Positions 15,952-23,210 of a stretch of DNA of 64,000 nt are shown in pieces; the first letter of the stretch is position 1, and every line of letters begins with the position of its first letter. Both the position numbers and the translations under genes were made by a program. Below the pieces are notes generated by a model, which worked only from the letters and a program-made list of their open reading frames with translations, did not search any database and was not told the DNA's origin. Source of the stretch: Bradyrhizobium sp. B124 (GTDB lineage Bacteria; Pseudomonadota; Alphaproteobacteria; Rhizobiales; Xanthobacteraceae); contig NZ_CP152413.1 in the NCBI RefSeq assembly GCF_038967635.1, positions 6,948,001 to 7,012,000 on the forward strand, given 5' to 3'.

Positions 15952-16500
15952 TCAAGCCTTCGGCAGCCAGTCGATGTCAGCGAAGCCGCGCTTGATGTAA
16001 CCACCATGCTCGGCGGAGGAGCCCTCGTAGCCGAACCGCGGCCAGACCTCCTTGTTGTTGTAGAGCGAGACGATGAGGTCGCCGCGGATCTTCTGGAAGA
16101 ACGCGCTCTGTTCGATCTGCTGCAGCAGCGCGACGCGATCGTTCTCCCAGGCGATCTGGGCATAAGGCATCTTGTGGCGGTCGTTGGCTGCCTGATCCAG
16201 CCTTGCGACACCGTCATTGATCAGCGATTTGACAGCCGGATCCTTGGCGGCCTTGTCATCCCACGGCTTGACCGCAGTGATGTAGTAGCTGTCGCCGAGG
16301 AAATCGTGCGGATAGATATCGCGCGCCACCTTCAGCAGCGTCTTCATCGTGGCCGGCGTCAGCGTGCCCGCCTCGTCGGCCCACGCATCGGTGATGCCAA
16401 GCCCGGTGGACGTCGCGATCGCGACTGCGGGTGCGGTGGCAGCCGCGCCCTTGAGAAACACACGCCGGTCATATTTGCTGCGTCGATCGATTTCTCTCAT
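15952..16500 (-). CDS. Gluconate 2-dehydrogenase subunit 3-like protein, Tat signal
   Basis: A 182-residue protein with a twin-arginine signal: YDRRVFLKGAAATAPAVAIAT within the first 36 residues (RRVFLKG fits the consensus). The rest resembles the small subunit 3 of gluconate 2-dehydrogenase, including LTPATMKTLLKVARDIYPHD and the C-terminal GYEGSSAEHGGYIKRGFADID. This subunit carries no cofactor; it is thought to escort the GMC subunit through the Tat system. It lies 24 bp upstream of the GMC gene in the same operon. Confidence 0.88.
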   Translation of the reverse strand: MREIDRRSKYDRRVFLKGAAATAPAVAIATSTGLGITDAWADEAGTLTPATMKTLLKVARDIYPHDFLGDSYYITAVKPWDDKAAKDPAVKSLINDGVARLDQAANDRHKMPYAQIAWENDRVALLQQIEQSAFFQKIRGDLIVSLYNNKEVWPRFGYEGSSAEHGGYIKRGFADIDWLPKA

Positions 16501-16532
16501 GGGTTTCCTCCGTAGTTTATTTTCTGATTGGA

Positions 16533-16928
16533 TTAGCCGAAGCGCCCGCCGCGCTGGATCACCTCGATCTTGTAGCCGTCGGGATCCGAGACGAAGAAGA
16601 AGCGCGCCAGCGTCTTGCCGTCATGCTTGAAGTCGCGCAGCGGCCCGGGCGACAGCTTCTCTTTATCGAAGCGCGCGTGCTCGGCATCGACGTCATCGAC
16701 TACGACGGCGAGATGGCCGTAGCCGTCGCCGAGCGCATAGGGTTCCTTGCGGTCGAAATTGACCGTGAGCTCGACCTCGAAAGGCGAGGAGGGATGGCGC
16801 AGATAGATCAGCGCGAAATCGCCAAATCGCAGATTGTCCGCGATCTCGAGCCCGAACGCGCGCTTGTAGAAGTCGAGCGCTTTAGCCTCGTCGAACACGC
16901 GGATCATCGAATGCACGGGTTTCGCCAT
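16533..16928 (-). CDS. VOC-superfamily protein, glyoxalase I-like
   Basis: A 131-residue vicinal-oxygen-chelate protein. All four glyoxalase I-type metal ligands are present: H6 (VHSMIRV), E53 (FEVELTVN), H72 (GYGHLAVVV) and E122 (GYKIEVIQ). It has no export signal. It lies between the cytochrome c and subunit 3 genes of the dehydrogenase operon: the cytochrome stop codon TGA is followed at once by its ATG. The simplest reading is a lactoylglutathione lyase-like enzyme. Its position suggests instead action on the dehydrogenase product (a lyase or isomerase for a keto compound), which is inference only. Confidence 0.88.
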   Translation of the reverse strand: MAKPVHSMIRVFDEAKALDFYKRAFGLEIADNLRFGDFALIYLRHPSSPFEVELTVNFDRKEPYALGDGYGHLAVVVDDVDAEHARFDKEKLSPGPLRDFKHDGKTLARFFFVSDPDGYKIEVIQRGGRFG

Positions 16929-17336
16929 TCAATTCAGCTCCTTCAGATAGGCGATGATCATGGCGCGGGTTTCCGGCTTGGCCTGTCGGTAGGCCATCAC
17001 GGTGCCTGGGATCACCTCTTGTGGATTGGTCAGCCAGGCATCGAGCCTGGAGTCGTCCCAGACGAAGTCAGCCTTGGCGAAGCCCGCGGAATATTTGAAT
17101 CCGTCAGCCTTGCCGGCATGGCGGCCGACGATCTTGTAGAGCGACGGCCCTTGCCGGACGGGATCCGACATGTTGGTAGCGTGGCAGGTCGCGCATTGCT
17201 GCTTGAACAGAGTCGCCCCATCGGGCGGCTTGGCGGCAGGCAACGGCATTTGCGCAGCCGCCATTTGCACTGCAAACATCGCGCTGCAAAATCCCAGCGC
17301 CAACGTCCACCTCGCACGCAGCTTTGTCATATACAT
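16929..17336 (-). CDS. Exported mono-heme cytochrome c
   Basis: A 135-residue class I cytochrome c. A signal peptide (LRARWTLALGFCSAMFAVQM then AAAQ) precedes one heme site, CATCH at about residues 48-52, and the distal Met is in GTVMAYRQ at about 114. I chose the ATG at 17336 (MYMTKLR) with a GAGGCGG ribosome site just upstream; the next ATG is 6 bp later. It is the first gene of the operon with the VOC protein, subunit 3 and GMC subunit, and is the obvious electron acceptor of that dehydrogenase, passing electrons towards the terminal oxidase. Confidence 0.92.
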   Translation of the reverse strand: MYMTKLRARWTLALGFCSAMFAVQMAAAQMPLPAAKPPDGATLFKQQCATCHATNMSDPVRQGPSLYKIVGRHAGKADGFKYSAGFAKADFVWDDSRLDAWLTNPQEVIPGTVMAYRQAKPETRAMIIAYLKELN

Positions 17337-17638
17337 TACCGCCTCTGTGCGGTGACTGTAGGAGGCTGAATTCGGCCGTTGGTAGTAGCGGGCTGTTTCA
17401 CGGCAGAACAAAGCTGGGCGCTGATCTGGCGCGGAACCGATGGTTGCCGCATATGCGGACGACAAATCCGCAAAATGACCGCGAAATCCCTGCACGATCA
17501 CCACACGCCGCCGCTTGCATTGCGCGTGCGCCGTTTGCGGAAAATTCAGTCTCGCACGATGGGGTTCAGGGTCGGCGTTGCAAACGGCGCACACCCGCGC
17601 CGCTCCGTCCATCGTCAATCAAAGTCCTGGAGAAATAG
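17337..17638. other. Divergent intergenic region, no gene
   Basis: About 300 bp between the cytochrome c operon and the small secreted protein. The segment carries a minus-strand open frame continuous with the cytochrome but without a family match. I see no clear operator; promoters for both directions must lie here. Confidence 0.4.
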
Positions 17639-17944
17639 ATGACGTTTGCAAGAACCAGCGTGCTCGCCCTTGCCATCACGGCCGCGATGGCCGGTCCCGT
17701 CCTGGCACAGGGCGCGACGACGCCGGACACCCAGCTTCGCGGCGGTGCACAGGGCAGAGGTACCATGCAGCAGGGCGGCGGCATGTCCGGCAGCGGCGAT
17801 GAGGAAATGGCGGCGCAACCGACTTCGCCGACGCAAAAGAGCGGCACCAGCGCCAAGTCGGGCAACAAGGGAACGGTCGGCAGCGGCCACGCCACACCGA
17901 AGTCTGGCGGTTCCGAGATGGCGCCTGCAACCAAGAAGTATTGA
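17639..17944 (+). CDS. Small secreted Gly/Ser/Thr-rich protein
   Basis: A 101-residue protein with a clean signal peptide (TFARTSVLALAITAAMAGPVLA, cleavage after ALAQ-like VLAQ). The mature 75-80 residues are low-complexity, rich in Gly, Ser, Thr, Gln and Lys (RGTMQQGGGMSGSGDEE, SGTSAKSGNKGTVGSGH), without Cys. It has an AGGAGAA-like ribosome site (TGGAGAAATAG) before the ATG. It is probably an unstructured periplasmic or secreted protein. It is divergent from the cytochrome c operon with a 300-bp spacer. Function unknown. Confidence 0.7.
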   Translation: MTFARTSVLALAITAAMAGPVLAQGATTPDTQLRGGAQGRGTMQQGGGMSGSGDEEMAAQPTSPTQKSGTSAKSGNKGTVGSGHATPKSGGSEMAPATKKY

Positions 17945-18104
17945 TCCCGCGATGATCGGATCCCGGATGCAGCGCCGCGCCTGCGCTGCGTCCGGTGCTC
18001 CCTGGAGCCTTTTCCGTTCCGATTGAATCGAAACGGGGCTCTGGATTCTAGTTTTGACGGGTTTTCTTCACGCGAACCGGGTATCCACTTCGCTCGAAAA
18101 CGCT

Positions 18105-18199
18105 CTAAAGCGCGATGAGATCAGGTTGAATCGTCATCGCGCTTTAGCTCCTTGTTTGAGCATGATCTTTTCGGAAAACCGCTTCGCACTTTTCCGGGC
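18105..18199. repeat. Dispersed repeat (GAATCGTCAT...GCATGATCTTTTCGGAAAACCGCTTCGCACTTTTCC)
   Basis: The order AGCGCGATGAGATCAGG, TTGAATCGTCAT, TTAGCTCCTTGTTTGAGCATG and TCTTTTCGGAAAACCGC recurs in degraded form at 33966-34059, and its first part recurs inverted at 14336-14361. It ends just before the arfB stop codon on the opposite strand. Confidence 0.75.
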
Positions 18200-18205
18200 C
18201 AAGCT

Positions 18206-18625
18206 TCAATCGTCGAGCCGTTGACTGCCGCGGCCGGCCTTGATGTCGCTGCGGCGCTTCTTGCCTTCGAGCCGGCGCTTCTTTGAGCCGAGCGTCGGCC
18301 TGGTCGGCCGCCGTGGTGTCGGCCGCACCATCGCTTCCTTCAGCATCTCGAAGAGCCGCTCGATCGCGTCCGCGCGATTGCGCTCCTGGGTGCGGAAGCG
18401 GAACGCCTGGATCACGATCACGCCGTCCTTGGTCATGCGGCTGCCGGCGAGCCGCGCCAGCCGCTGTGCCGCGTCCGGCGGCAGCGCGATCTTGTGCGTG
18501 TCGAAGCGAAGCTGGGCTGCGGTCGAGACCTTGTTGACATTCTGTCCGCCCGGACCGGAGGCACGGACAAAGACGATCTCAATGTCGTTCTCGTCGATCG
18601 TAAGGTCGCGGGACAGCCGCAGCAT
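18206..18625 (-). CDS. arfB: Alternative ribosome-rescue factor (YaeJ-type peptidyl-tRNA hydrolase)
   Basis: A 139-residue protein of the ArfB/ICT1 family. The catalytic GGQ lies at residues 26-28 in the context VRASGPGGQNVNKVSTAAQLRF split across the RF-1 domain. The C-terminal tail (KKRRLEGKKRRSDIKAGRG) is highly basic, as needed to sit in the empty mRNA channel. It hydrolyses peptidyl-tRNA on ribosomes stalled at the ends of non-stop mRNAs. The length excludes a normal release factor. It is a single-gene unit flanked by repeats. Confidence 0.93.
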   Translation of the reverse strand: MLRLSRDLTIDENDIEIVFVRASGPGGQNVNKVSTAAQLRFDTHKIALPPDAAQRLARLAGSRMTKDGVIVIQAFRFRTQERNRADAIERLFEMLKEAMVRPTPRRPTRPTLGSKKRRLEGKKRRSDIKAGRGSQRLDD

Positions 18626-18732
18626 GACATCACCCGTGGAGGGAAGAATCGGCGGCCGCAGGATAGCGGGTTTGCGCTGGGCGTGCTTGGGCGGTGTTGA
18701 TGCGGGGTTCGCTACATCGGCGATCGGAGCGC

Positions 18733-18908
18733 GGGGCCCCCCCTCTCCCCAACCCTCCCCCGCAAGGGGGGAGGGAGCCCATCCGCCTGCGCGTCCCTAA
18801 CGATCGAAGCGTCAATCGAAGCATCGGCACCATGTTGGCACCGTGTGAGGTGAGCACGCCTCTCAGGCTCCCTCCCCCCTTGCGGGGGAGGGGCGGGGAG
18901 AGGGGTGG
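18733..18908. repeat. Long inverted intergenic repeat (CTCTCCCCAACCCTCCCCCGC / inverse)
   Basis: CCCTCTCCCCAACCCTCCCC at the left and its near-inverse GAGGGGCGGGGAGAGGGG at the right, each next to a local GCAAGGGGGGAGGGAGC-type hairpin. It lies between arfB and the M16 peptidase gene in a 330-bp gap that holds no gene. Confidence 0.75.
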
Positions 18909-18954
18909 CCACAACGGTGGTGAGTACGAAGATGCGGGTGCGCGCCGAACCGCG

Positions 18955-20319
18955 TCAGTTCGCTTTCGGCGGCGCCGATGCCGGCTGCGCTGCGGCTTGC
19001 GGGGCGCGGCCGACGATCACGGTGAGCAAGCCGTTGCCCCACAGCCTCTTGGAGACCCGCTTGACGTCGTCGAGCGTCACCGCATCGACGATGGCGCTGC
19101 GCTTCTCGATGTAATCGATCGGCAGCTTGTCGAGCTGGTATTGCAGCATTGCCTGCGCGAGCTTGGAGGAGGTGTCGAGCGCCAGCATCTGCGAGCCCTT
19201 CAGATAGGACTTCGCCTCGTCGAGCTCCTGCTGCGTCGGACCTTGCTCGGCGATGCGGCGGATCTCCGCCTCGATCGCATCGACGGTCTCGCCGGCGCGG
19301 TCGGCCCGGGTGCCGGTGTTGCCGATGAACAGCGCGGAGTGATCCATCCAGAGCAGCGCTTCATAGATCGAATAGGCGAGGCCGCGCTTCTCGCGCACTT
19401 CCTTGTAGAGCCGCGACGACAGCCCGCCGCCGCCGAGAATGTGGTTCACCACATAGGCGGCCATGAAGTCCGGGTCGTGCCTGTTGATGCCGGGACCGCC
19501 GAAGGTGACGACGGTCTGCGGCACGTCGAGCGGGACGAAGGCGCGCTGCGGCGGCTTGGTCGCCACGACGTCGGGAATCGCCGTCAACTCGGCCTTGGCC
19601 GGCAAGCCGCCAAAGGTGTTGTCCAGGAGCTTGCCGAGCGTATCGGGATCGACGTCGCCGACCACGGCGATCCGCAGCGTATCCTTGGCGATGATGCGGC
19701 GGACATAGTCCTTCAGATCGGCGATCTCGATGGTCGGCGCGCTCTCCAGTGTGCCGGTCGCCGTCCTCCCATAAGGATGATCGCCGAAAGCGAGCTCGAG
19801 GAACTTGCGGCCGGACAGCGAGGACGGATTGGTCGATTCGCGGCGCAGGTTCGAGATCACCTGGGCGCGGATGCGTTCGACGTCCTTGGGCTCGAACCGC
19901 GGCGAGGTCAGCGCCATCCGCAACAGGTCGTAGGCTTCGTCCTTGTTGTCCTTGAGCATGCGCAGCGAGCCGCGGAACTGATCGCGGTTGGACTGGAAGC
20001 TGAGCTCGATGGCGCGGCGCTCGAGCCGCTCGTGATAGGTCTTGGAATCGAGATCGCCGGAGCCCTCGTCGAGCAGGTCGGCGACCAGATTGCCGACGCC
20101 GGGCTTGCCGGGCGGATCCTGGCTGGCGCCGCCGCCGAAGGAATATTCCATCGCGATCAGCGGCACGGTGGCGTCCTGCACGAACCATGCTTCGATGCCG
20201 CCGGGCGACACCAGCCGCTGGATCTTGGCCGCGGCCTGCGAGGGCACTGACGTCAGCGTCAGCATCGCGGCACAGGCGCCGCCGATCAGCGCCGCGCGGC
20301 GGGTGATGGAATAGGTCAC
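18955..20319 (-). CDS. M16-family peptidase homologue, non-catalytic partner
   Basis: A 454-residue exported M16 protein (N-terminal signal RRAALIGGACAAMLTLTSVP). Where active members have HxxEH, it has VGNLVADLLDEGSG, so the zinc site is missing. The second-half motif typical of partner subunits is well kept (GGGGLSSRLYKEVREKRGLAYS). Its ATG overlaps the stop of the upstream active M16 gene (ATGA at 20316-20319). The pair should form a heterodimer like the alpha/beta mitochondrial processing peptidase, in the periplasm. Substrate unknown. Confidence 0.9.
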   Translation of the reverse strand: MTYSITRRAALIGGACAAMLTLTSVPSQAAAKIQRLVSPGGIEAWFVQDATVPLIAMEYSFGGGASQDPPGKPGVGNLVADLLDEGSGDLDSKTYHERLERRAIELSFQSNRDQFRGSLRMLKDNKDEAYDLLRMALTSPRFEPKDVERIRAQVISNLRRESTNPSSLSGRKFLELAFGDHPYGRTATGTLESAPTIEIADLKDYVRRIIAKDTLRIAVVGDVDPDTLGKLLDNTFGGLPAKAELTAIPDVVATKPPQRAFVPLDVPQTVVTFGGPGINRHDPDFMAAYVVNHILGGGGLSSRLYKEVREKRGLAYSIYEALLWMDHSALFIGNTGTRADRAGETVDAIEAEIRRIAEQGPTQQELDEAKSYLKGSQMLALDTSSKLAQAMLQYQLDKLPIDYIEKRSAIVDAVTLDDVKRVSKRLWGNGLLTVIVGRAPQAAAQPASAPPKAN

Positions 20320-21707
20320 GAGCGCTTCTCCTCGCGTTTCGGCGCAGTATCCTTGATCAGATAGCCGGTCACCGACCGCTTCTTGTCGAGCCAGGTGGCT
20401 GCCGCTGCGCGCACCTGCTCGGCGGTGACGGCGCGAATGCGATCCGGCCAGCTCCTGATGTCGTCGATGCTGAGCCCGGTGGTCAGCGCGCCGCCATACC
20501 AGCGCGCCAGCGTCGCCTGGTTGTCCTGGGCGTAGATCGCCTCCGCGATCAGCTGGGTCTTGACCCGTTCGAGATCCTCGGCGCGCGCGGGGTTCTGCGC
20601 GAGATCGGCGATCACCTTGTCGATCGCGTCCTCGATCTGCGCGAACTCGACGCCGGCCTTGGGCGTTACCGCGATCGAGAATTGCGACGGATCGAGCGCG
20701 GTGCCCTGATAGCCGGCGCCGGCCGAGATCGCGAGGCCCTTGTCGATCACCAGAGAGCGATAGAGGTAGGAGTTGGCGCCGCCGCCCATCAATTGCGCCA
20801 GCACATCGAGCGCCTGGCTCTCGCCCGCCGCCGCCGTGGTCGCGGACGGCACCAGATAGTAGCGGCGCAGGTTCGGTTGTTCGACGCGGGGATCAGACAG
20901 CGTCACGGTGCGCGGTGCAGCCGGCGTCGGCTCCTGCGGCCGGACGCGCTTCTCGGCGATCGCGCGTTGCGCCGGGATCGGGCCGAAATTCTTCTCGACC
21001 AGCGGGCGGATGTCCTTGACGTCGACGTCGCCGGCGATGACCAGGATCGCGTTGTTCGGCGCATAGAAGCGGCGGTAGAAGGCGAGCGCATCCTCGCGGT
21101 CGAGCTTCTCGATCTCCTGGTGCCAGCCGATCACCGGCCGGCCGTAGGGATGGTTGAGATAGAGCGCGGCCATGATCTGCTCGGTGAGCCGGGCATCCGG
21201 GTTGTTGGCAACCCGCATGTTGAACTCCTCGAGCACGACGTCACGTTCGGGCAGCACATTCTCGTCCTTCAGGATCAGGCCGGTCATGCGGTCGGCCTCG
21301 AACTCCATCATGGTGGGCAGCTGCTCGCGCGGCACGCGCTGGAAGTAGCCGGTGTAGTCGTTGGAGGTGAAGGCGTTCTCGTTGCCGCCGACGCGCAGCA
21401 CGGTCTGCGAGAACTCGCCGGCCGGGTGCTTGGCGGTGCCCTTGAACATCAGATGTTCGAGGAAATGCGCGAGGCCCGATTTGCCCGGCGTCTCGTCGGC
21501 GGAGCCGACCTTGTACCAGATCATCTGCGTGACGACCGGCGTGCGGTGATCGGGGATCACCACGACCTGCAGGCCGTTGTCGAGCGTGAAGCTCGCAGGG
21601 CGTTCCGAGGTGACGGTGGTCTGGGCACGGAGGCTGGTGCCCGACAGCGGGACGGTTGAAACGAAGGCAGCAGCGAACAGGGCAATCGATCGGCGTGAGG
21701 GCATCAT
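20316..21707 (-). CDS. M16-family zinc metallopeptidase, catalytic partner
   Basis: An exported pitrilysin-type peptidase of 463 residues from the ATG at 21707 (signal SRRSIALFAAAFVSTVPLSG). The inverted zinc motif is present in GLAHFLEHLMFKGT (HxxEH at about residues 81-85), with the downstream Glu in ERDVVLEEFNMR. In-frame ATGs exist further upstream (21785) but would put about 26 residues in front of the signal peptide. It is coupled by a 4-bp overlap to the non-catalytic homologue downstream, so the two are made in equal amounts. Confidence 0.93.
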   Translation of the reverse strand: MMPSRRSIALFAAAFVSTVPLSGTSLRAQTTVTSERPASFTLDNGLQVVVIPDHRTPVVTQMIWYKVGSADETPGKSGLAHFLEHLMFKGTAKHPAGEFSQTVLRVGGNENAFTSNDYTGYFQRVPREQLPTMMEFEADRMTGLILKDENVLPERDVVLEEFNMRVANNPDARLTEQIMAALYLNHPYGRPVIGWHQEIEKLDREDALAFYRRFYAPNNAILVIAGDVDVKDIRPLVEKNFGPIPAQRAIAEKRVRPQEPTPAAPRTVTLSDPRVEQPNLRRYYLVPSATTAAAGESQALDVLAQLMGGGANSYLYRSLVIDKGLAISAGAGYQGTALDPSQFSIAVTPKAGVEFAQIEDAIDKVIADLAQNPARAEDLERVKTQLIAEAIYAQDNQATLARWYGGALTTGLSIDDIRSWPDRIRAVTAEQVRAAAATWLDKKRSVTGYLIKDTAPKREEKRS

Positions 21708-21856
21708 GGTCCTTATGGAAGCCTGAACAGATGGCCGGGCATGAAAGACGCCATCGTACACGGTGCAGTCCGTGCCAGTCGTCACGAAGCGGAGAGACGG
21801 ATGTCCCTCCGCATTAAGCTTTGCTCATGTCAGCCTTCGCCCAAACAGGCCAAGCG

Positions 21857-22588
21857 TCACTGGATCGGTTTTCCGGTCATGACGTCGTACTGGCCCTCGT
21901 TCACCTTCGGCTTCATCGGGCCTGTGCCATAGGCAAAGCCTGAAGACGGCGTCTGGTAGCCCGGAGGGGGCTCGGTCAGGGATTCGCGCGTCGGCTCGCC
22001 CGGGAACGGCTTGGACTCGCTGCTGTTCCCCTTGAACATGCCGAGCAGACCGCCGGTGTAGCCGAGCTGGCTCGGCATCAGCGACGGATTGGTGTTGGTG
22101 CCCGGCTCGAGCGGCTCCTTGCGGCCCTCGGTGGCCGTCTGCTGCTTGCGGCCTGCCTCGATCTCGGCCGGCGTCAACGCCACCGCTGACTGCCACGGCT
22201 CCTTCTTGACTTCCTTCTTGCGCGCCGCGATCGCAGCCTTGCGCGCCGCGATATCGGGGTCCTTCGGCCAGTTCGGCGCGTTGACCTGGGCGGCTGTGGC
22301 AGGCGGCGGCAGGTCGAGCTTCGGCGGCACCACCAGCGGCGAGCGCTCGCGATAATCGATGCCCTTGCTGGCGGCGCTCTTGGCGCCGAGCCCGGTCATC
22401 AGATTGTCGATGATCCGCTCTTCGAAGGTCAGGCCGTCATCGCCGTCATCTTCATCGTCACCGGCACGCACCGGGCCGGCCGTCATCGCAAGGCCGATCC
22501 CGGCCGCAACGAACGCCAGACGCAGGCCGCGCATCAGCGGCAGCCGGGACGTCTCGATCAGATAACCGCGGACTTTGGTGTTGCGCAT
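21857..22588 (-). CDS. Exported hypothetical protein, proline/lysine-rich
   Basis: A 243-residue protein with a membrane or signal segment (MRGLRLAFVAAGIGLAMTAG, about residues 19-40) followed by an acidic stretch (GDDEDDGDD) and then a Pro/Lys/Glu-rich chain without predicted fold. A hydrophobic motif GLTFEERIIDNLMTGLG follows the acidic stretch. No Cys. It lies between lspA and the M16 genes in the same direction, probably in the ileS-lspA transcript. It may be an envelope protein restricted to this group; I do not recognise a domain. Confidence 0.65.
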   Translation of the reverse strand: MRNTKVRGYLIETSRLPLMRGLRLAFVAAGIGLAMTAGPVRAGDDEDDGDDGLTFEERIIDNLMTGLGAKSAASKGIDYRERSPLVVPPKLDLPPPATAAQVNAPNWPKDPDIAARKAAIAARKKEVKKEPWQSAVALTPAEIEAGRKQQTATEGRKEPLEPGTNTNPSLMPSQLGYTGGLLGMFKGNSSESKPFPGEPTRESLTEPPPGYQTPSSGFAYGTGPMKPKVNEGQYDVMTGKPIQ

Positions 22589-22688
22589 CGCGCTATTCCC
22601 ATCTCAAAATTCACCAAAGCGATCACTGGCTTAGCGCTCAGTTCCGCTAGGTGCAGGTCGGCCGCCGACCGGTTCGTATCGGCCGGGA

Positions 22689-23210
22689 TCAGGGCGCTTT
22701 TACGGCGGGGGTCCCCATGACGGAATCATACAATAGGGCCGCCACGCCAGCAACGATCGCCACATCGGCGAGGTTGAATACGTACCAATTGAAGGTTTTT
22801 CCCCCGATCTCGACATGAAACAGGGCAAAATCGACCACGGCGCCGTAGGCGAAGCGGTCGATCCCGTTCCCGATCGCACCGCCGATGATCAGGCCGAGCG
22901 ACACCGTCGCGAGCCAGGTCCGCGACCGCGCCATCCAGATCGCGAGCGCGATCACGGCGGCGGCCTTGATTACCATCAGCAGGATCTGGGCCGCCGGGGT
23001 CTCGCTCTGAAACCAGCCAAAGCTGATGCCGGGATTCCAGGCCAGCACCAGGTCGAAGAACGGCGTCACCTCGACCGCGCCGCGGTGGGCAATGCCGAAG
23101 ACATAAAGCAGCCAGAGCTTGGAGGCCTGGTCGGCGATCAGGGTGATGACCGCCACCAGCACACCGGCGCGAACCGGCGAGCTCAAGCCGTGACCCCCAG
23201 CGCCTTCCAT
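22689..23210 (-). CDS. lspA: Lipoprotein signal peptidase (signal peptidase II)
   Basis: A 173-residue four-helix membrane aspartyl protease that cleaves prolipoprotein signal peptides after Lgt has modified the Cys. Both catalytic Asp motifs are visible: [15 protein letters not shown] and [11 protein letters not shown]; the early [11 protein letters not shown] motif is also present. The start is placed at 23210, which overlaps the ileS 3' end by 28 bp; a shorter start cannot be excluded. ileS-lspA is a classic operon. Lgt, the partner enzyme, is also in this window at 60013. Confidence 0.95.
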   Translation of the reverse strand: MEGAGGHGLSSPVRAGVLVAVITLIADQASKLWLLYVFGIAHRGAVEVTPFFDLVLAWNPGISFGWFQSETPAAQILLMVIKAAAVIALAIWMARSRTWLATVSLGLIIGGAIGNGIDRFAYGAVVDFALFHVEIGGKTFNWYVFNLADVAIVAGVAALLYDSVMGTPAVKAP

